Shown here piece by piece: positions 5,754 to 9,361 of a stretch of 9,361 bases of DNA; position 1 is the first letter of the stretch, and every line of letters starts with the position of its first letter. The notes under the pieces are model-generated. The model did not search any database, had not been told where the DNA came from, and worked only from the letters and a program-made list of their open reading frames with translations. Origin of the DNA: Spirochaetota bacterium (GTDB lineage: Bacteria; Spirochaetota; Spirochaetia; Treponematales; Treponemataceae); assembly GCA_022704725.1 (NCBI GenBank), contig JAKJFV010000040.1, positions 1-9,361 of the forward strand, given 5' to 3'. Made by a program: the position numbers and the translations under genes.

Positions 5754-5782
5754 AAGATAAGCTTGAAAACCTGAGCCTTCAA
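5754..5782 (-). promoter_or_regulatory. Promoter of the small 43-aa gene
   Basis: On the minus strand: TTGAAG (5777-5782), a 17-base spacer, TATCTT (5754-5759). Each hexamer matches consensus at 4 of 6. Only 17 bases lie between the -10 and the ATG, so the mRNA should begin at or just upstream of the AGGAGG. Confidence 0.5.
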
Positions 5783-5836
5783 TATGCCTTCTTCCTTTTG
5801 TTATAATTAATTCTATCATCCTGCTCTTTTTTATTC

Positions 5837-5851
5837 TGTGACTTTATTACC
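5837..5851 (+). promoter_or_regulatory. Candidate upstream site similar to the rhodanese operator
   Basis: TGTGACTTTATTACC matches TGTGACTTAATCACA (4985-4999) at 12 of 15 positions, with the left half identical over eight bases. It lies about 35-50 bases upstream of the diguanylate cyclase -35, in the gap divergent from the small gene. Confidence 0.3.
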
Positions 5852-5870
5852 ATATGAAAATATTCACAGC

Positions 5871-5885
5871 ACAATGAATTATTGT
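5871..5885. promoter_or_regulatory. ACAAT-N5-ATTGT inverted repeat at the diguanylate cyclase -35
   Basis: ACAATGAATTATTGT has perfect 5-base arms with five bases between them. Its last base is the first base of the -35 TTGTCA, so a bound protein could block or recruit RNA polymerase. The regulator is unknown. Confidence 0.35.
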
Positions 5886-5913
5886 TGTCAGATTGAAAAG
5901 CACACGATATAAT
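5885..5913 (+). promoter_or_regulatory. Near-consensus sigma-70-type promoter of the diguanylate cyclase
   Basis: -35 TTGTCA (5885-5890, 5/6), a 17-base spacer, and a perfect -10 TATAAT (5908-5913). The start codon is only 18 bases beyond the -10, so transcription should begin at about 5920, within AAAGGAGA (5918-5925). Confidence 0.8.
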
Positions 5914-5931
5914 GTATAAAGGAGAGTTATT

Positions 5932-7005
5932 ATGAAGCATAAACACGGATTTAGTGTTATTCTTTCAACCTTTGTTTGTACAGGCGCAGTCCTTGTTGCT
6001 TATTCCAGCCCCTTTTCACTGCCAATACGTTTAGCATTAATTTTCCTTACCACTTCCCTAATCTGTGTTACTATTCTTTTCTTGAGCCATAGGATAAATA
6101 AACAGCTTGCAGCTGATGATACAATCAAGAGTCAGCTCCTTGATCATCTTCCCGGCGTTGTGTTTCACTGTAAAAATGATGAACACTGGACCATGGAATT
6201 TGTTTCACATGGAATAAGGGAGCTCTGCGGTTATAAGGAAAAAGAGGTAATTGCAAATAGCGCAATAAGCTGGGAAAATATTATTAGTCCTGAATACCGT
6301 GCGTATGTTCGTACAAATTACGAAAAGGCGCAGGCAAAGAATGATAAAGTGCAGATTGAGTATAAGATAATTGATAAAAAAGGAAATGAGAAATGGGTTT
6401 ATGAACAGGGAATTTTTGTATACGACCGCATAGGAGATCTTCTGGGAATTGACGGACTCATTGTTGATATAACCGACCGCAAAAAAATTGAATCGGAACT
6501 CTACCGCCTGTCAATTTTTGATCATCTTACAGGTATTTTCAACAGAAGATACATTTTTGAACGAATAAACACGCTCATCGAAGAAAGTAAACGATACGAA
6601 CGCTGTTTTTGTGTAGCCATATTAGATATTGATTTTTTTAAAACTGTAAATGACAAACACGGACATACCTATGGCGACTATGTACTGTGCGAATTTGCAA
6701 CAATCTGCAAAAACAACCTCCGCCCCTACGATTTAATTGGACGCTATGGCGGTGAAGAATTCATAGTTATATTGATGAACTCCGGCAGGGCTGAAAGCTG
6801 TGAACTTCTCCAAAGAATAAAGGACACTGTACAAAACCATACTTTTACCTATAAGGGAGTAGGAACAAACCTTGCGTTCAGTGCAGGGCTTTCATGCGTT
6901 CACGAATTTCCAGGAACATTAACCAGAGATATTCTTATTAATTCAGCTGATAAACGACTTTATTTTGCAAAGGAAAACGGCAGGAACAAAATAATTGGCC
7001 AATAA
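5932..7005 (+). CDS. Membrane PAS-GGDEF diguanylate cyclase
   Basis: 357 residues: two membrane helices (about 8-25 and 31-52), a PAS domain (about 66-185, with the C-terminal WVYEQGIFVYD...GIDGLIVDITDRKK), and a GGDEF domain (about 190-357). The GGDEF start is DHLTGIFNRR (197-206); the metal-binding LDIDFFKTVND is at 231-241; the active site is GGEEF (273-277). The inhibitory I-site RPYD (264-267) is placed exactly five residues before it. All expected catalytic features are present, so it should make c-di-GMP from two GTP, with product inhibition, in response to a signal at the PAS domain or membrane. The short loop between the helices (about five residues) leaves no periplasmic sensor. The start follows AAAGGAGA (5918-5925). 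The J-domain gene follows after 52 bases with no terminator, suggesting one transcript. Confidence 0.95.
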   Translation: MKHKHGFSVILSTFVCTGAVLVAYSSPFSLPIRLALIFLTTSLICVTILFLSHRINKQLAADDTIKSQLLDHLPGVVFHCKNDEHWTMEFVSHGIRELCGYKEKEVIANSAISWENIISPEYRAYVRTNYEKAQAKNDKVQIEYKIIDKKGNEKWVYEQGIFVYDRIGDLLGIDGLIVDITDRKKIESELYRLSIFDHLTGIFNRRYIFERINTLIEESKRYERCFCVAILDIDFFKTVNDKHGHTYGDYVLCEFATICKNNLRPYDLIGRYGGEEFIVILMNSGRAESCELLQRIKDTVQNHTFTYKGVGTNLAFSAGLSCVHEFPGTLTRDILINSADKRLYFAKENGRNKIIGQ

Positions 7006-7057
7006 ATACGCTTGTTCTTTTCAAAACAGGGTTCATACAGTAAAATAGTAAATTAGA

Positions 7058-7879
7058 ATGAGCAGTGCTGCAGAAAAATTTGAACTTGAAAAAAATTTAA
7101 GCCTCGTATTGGGTAAACCCGTTAACCTTCATAATCCGGAAGTTCTTAAACTCACGCCCGATGAGTTAAAAAAAATTTATCACAAAAGAGCAAAGGAACT
7201 TCACCCCGATAACGCAGCGAGAACCGGAAAAGATCCAGTGTACCTTACAACTAAGTTTAAATCCCTTTCAGAATCCTATTCTTATGTCCTTGATTTTTGG
7301 AAAGAACGCAACTTTTCATCGGTAATAAGAAATTCCGCGGCAGCTCAGGCACCGGTATACACACGGAACCGCACCCGTACTCATGAGTCTCCGGCCGGAA
7401 AATCACAGAATACTAAGCAGCAGAAGGTTCATACAAGGCAAAAAGATCCACAAGAAAACTCATTTGAAAAACGGTTTTACAACGGGCCCATGCCCTGCTT
7501 TCAGCTTCGTTTTGCACAGTTTATGTATTATTCAAAAAAAGCAGACTGGCACACCTTCATTAAATCACTATCATGGCAATGGAAGGTTAGACCGCGGCTG
7601 GGGGAACTTGCTGTAAAACAGGGACTGCTGCAGAATGAGGATGTACTAATCATATTAAAAAATAAGATGCCGGACGAACTTTTTGGAAAAGCTGCACTAA
7701 GGCTGGGATTTTTACAGCAAAAAGATTTATCTATACTATTGGGACGGCAGCATCTAATGAATAAACCGATAGGTCAGTTTTTTGTAGAGCAGGGCTGCAT
7801 TGCACATCATGAAATTGATCATTATATTTCACAAATGCGCAAATACAACCTGCACATACGTACAAGAAAAAAGAATTAA
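7058..7879 (+). CDS. J-domain protein with four C-terminal MshEN-like repeats
   Basis: 273 residues, cytoplasmic. The J domain is about 29-82 with the essential HPD at 49-51 (KELHPDN); there is no zinc-finger or DnaJ client-binding domain. A polar, Gln/Arg/Lys-rich linker (about 92-136) follows. Four repeats then fit the 24-residue pattern R-L-G-x5/6-G-x-[IL]-x4-L-x3-L-x2-Q: 151-174, 180-203 (RLGELAVKQGLL...), 208-231 (LFGKAALRLGFL...Q) and 237-260 (PIGQFFVEQGCI...). Spacers are 5, 4 and 5 residues. MshEN domains (PilB/GspE-type ATPase N-termini) bind c-di-GMP with two such motifs and a 5-residue spacer. It should stimulate an Hsp70; c-di-GMP control is inferred. The gene lacks a Shine-Dalgarno, and an in-frame TAA at 7049 excludes an earlier ATG. 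Confidence 0.85.
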   Translation: MSSAAEKFELEKNLSLVLGKPVNLHNPEVLKLTPDELKKIYHKRAKELHPDNAARTGKDPVYLTTKFKSLSESYSYVLDFWKERNFSSVIRNSAAAQAPVYTRNRTRTHESPAGKSQNTKQQKVHTRQKDPQENSFEKRFYNGPMPCFQLRFAQFMYYSKKADWHTFIKSLSWQWKVRPRLGELAVKQGLLQNEDVLIILKNKMPDELFGKAALRLGFLQQKDLSILLGRQHLMNKPIGQFFVEQGCIAHHEIDHYISQMRKYNLHIRTRKKN

Positions 7880-9361
7880 ACCTTAAACTGGTTAGCAGCG
7901 GCAGCAATTCGATCCGACAATTCCATATTGTTTTTGCCGAGCACTACTGTTCTGGAAAGAGACTCATCAATACTTCCCACGTTCTCAGTTATTTCTTCCA
8001 CTGCACTCATAATTTCTGTACTCTCGGTATTAAGCCTTTCCATCTCACCTATTACAGCTTTACCGCCTTCCATCATCGAAGCAGAGTTGCTCTTTACCAT
8101 CTGCGTAAGTTCATTTATGTGAGACAGGGCGCTCAAGATCTGACGGGACCCGGCAGCCTGTTCCTGCATGGCATGCTGAACTTCCCGTTCGAGCCGGTCA
8201 ACATCGGTTACCCCTTCATTAATGCGGGCAAACACCGTTGTGGACTCCTGTGATGTTTCGACAACACCGTCAATATCATTCTGTACCTCACGAAGAGCCG
8301 AACCGATTATTTTTGACTGCTTTGCAGAGTTTTCTGCAAGCTTGCGGATTTCATCGGCAACAACAGAAAAACCCCGGCCGGCGCTTCCTGCATGAGCAGC
8401 TTCAATGGCGGCATTCATTGCAAGAAGGTTTGTGCTTGTGGCAATTTCGGAAATGATGCGGTTGGCATCGAGGAGAGCCTCGGATTTTTTATGAACTTCC
8501 TGAACCTTTTCTGCTACAGACAATGCAGAAGTTCTTCCTTTTTCAGAATCTGATACAAGCTCCTGAACGCTTTTTTCCACCATTGTCATATTTTTGGAAA
8601 CAGACTGAATATTCGAAACCATCTGTTCAATGGAGGCGGAAGACTCTGTTACTGCAGAAGCCTGATCTTCGATAGCTTTATCGAGGTTTTCAATATTTTT
8701 TACCATTTCAGAGACCGTTGCAGAAGATTCTACAACACCGGAAACCTGTGATGAAACTAAGTCTTTTACTTTTTTCATCGACCCTGATATTGACCTTAAT
8801 CCTGCAGAATTCTCCTCCATCTCTGAAGAAAGCGCCTTTCCGGTATCATCAAGTTCGACAGCAGACTTACCCAAATCTTTTATAATAACTGATAAATTCT
8901 CGATGAAAGTATTAAAACCCTCTGCGACAGAGCGGATTTCGTCCTTTGAAGTAACCGCAAGTCTCATACTTAAATCTGCTTCTCCGCTTGCAAGTTCACG
9001 CACCAGACCATCAAGCCGGCGGATCGGCTGCGAAATAGTCTGACGGAGGAAAATAAAATTAAAGAGAATTGTTATAAAAACAAGAACCATTATTATAATC
9101 CCCAAGGCATTGCCTCTCTGGCCGCTGAGCTTAAATTCAATAAACTCTTCGTTTGCAATCTTGGTAATATCCATAGTCATTTGATTAATCTGATCCCGAA
9201 TAGTGTCAAATACAGGAAGATACTCCTTCTCATACCAGTACATTGCCTGTGTAATGCTCATCTGTGCGTATTCATTTATTATTGTATCATTTTCTTTGTT
9301 TATAACGGGAACTAAGGATCTATAGATATCTCTAGCCTCCTGTCTTGTTAAAGCCTTTCCT
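7876..9361 (-). CDS. Methyl-accepting chemotaxis protein, 5' end beyond the window
   Basis: 494 residues visible. The frame stays open from the Met codon at 9261 to the right edge (33 more codons, starting GKALTRQEARDIY), and that Met has no ribosome site, so it is internal and the true N-terminus lies outside. Order: the end of a helical periplasmic sensor region, a membrane helix (GIIIMVLVFITILFNFIFL, about 54-72 counted from the 9261 Met), HAMP (about 73-127), and a long coiled coil. The signalling hairpin (about 270-316) includes STNLLAMNAAIEAAHAG and GRGFSVVADEIRKLAE, the CheA/CheW contact tip. The C-terminus ANQFKV has no CheR-tethering pentapeptide. It should feed a ligand signal to CheA and the flagellar motor. 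The ligand is unknown. Its stop overlaps the J-domain gene stop. Confidence 0.95.
   Translation of the reverse strand, partial: GKALTRQEARDIYRSLVPVINKENDTIINEYAQMSITQAMYWYEKEYLPVFDTIRDQINQMTMDITKIANEEFIEFKLSGQRGNALGIIIMVLVFITILFNFIFLRQTISQPIRRLDGLVRELASGEADLSMRLAVTSKDEIRSVAEGFNTFIENLSVIIKDLGKSAVELDDTGKALSSEMEENSAGLRSISGSMKKVKDLVSSQVSGVVESSATVSEMVKNIENLDKAIEDQASAVTESSASIEQMVSNIQSVSKNMTMVEKSVQELVSDSEKGRTSALSVAEKVQEVHKKSEALLDANRIISEIATSTNLLAMNAAIEAAHAGSAGRGFSVVADEIRKLAENSAKQSKIIGSALREVQNDIDGVVETSQESTTVFARINEGVTDVDRLEREVQHAMQEQAAGSRQILSALSHINELTQMVKSNSASMMEGGKAVIGEMERLNTESTEIMSAVEEITENVGSIDESLSRTVVLGKNNMELSDRIAAAANQFKV

Noticed and set aside
7928..8456. Plus-strand frames inside the chemotaxis gene, and the 77-codon frame at 7383-7616
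   Set aside because: Shadows of well-supported genes in other frames.
9259..9261. ATG taken as the start of the chemotaxis protein
   Set aside because: The frame continues open to the window edge with plausible helical sensor sequence, and there is no ribosome site before this ATG.
9327..9340. AGGAGG on the minus strand as a start signal for the chemotaxis gene
   Set aside because: It lies within the open frame and no start codon follows at usable distance; it is just codons for Gln-Glu-Ala.
1..9361. tRNA, rRNA, CRISPR array, insertion sequence or phage genes
   Set aside because: No cloverleaf, no regularly spaced repeats, no transposase or integrase-like frame seen; the window is covered by ordinary genes.

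Overview
The window reads as chromosomal DNA of an AT-rich bacterium (roughly 40% G+C by eye). It has strong AGGAGG-type ribosome sites, short intergenic gaps and a mix of chemotaxis, c-di-GMP, bacteriohemerythrin and flavin/redox genes. My best guess is a host-associated spirochaete of the Treponema type. That rests on overall gene style and protein resemblance, because no rRNA or other marker gene is present. I see no tRNA, rRNA, insertion sequence, phage gene or CRISPR array.

Layout. On the left, a CofE-like (F420-0:glutamate ligase family) gene on the minus strand is divergent from a GH39 beta-xylosidase-type glycosidase on the plus strand. Next comes a redox block. A plus-strand bacteriohemerythrin converges on a second, minus-strand bacteriohemerythrin, with a strong hairpin terminator between them. 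The second one lies downstream of a membrane-anchored protein with two FMN-binding domains, probably in the same transcript. A secreted rhodanese is divergent from the FMN protein, across a 148-base region of nested inverted repeats. The rhodanese converges on a 43-codon minus-strand gene (5605-5736) that has its own promoter, ribosome site and terminator.

On the right, a membrane PAS-GGDEF diguanylate cyclase with intact GGEEF and RxxD sites has a near-consensus promoter. It is followed after 52 bases by a J-domain protein. The C-terminal half of that protein contains four tandem 24-residue repeats with the spacing and pattern of the MshEN c-di-GMP-binding motif. The last gene is a methyl-accepting chemotaxis protein on the minus strand. 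It runs off the right edge, and its stop codon overlaps that of the J-domain gene.

Together the genes suggest oxygen/redox sensing or handling (two hemerythrins, flavoprotein, rhodanese) beside c-di-GMP and chemotaxis signalling. The strongest candidate for something under-described is the diguanylate cyclase plus J-domain/MshEN-like pair, a possible c-di-GMP-responsive co-chaperone. The second is the small 43-aa gene.
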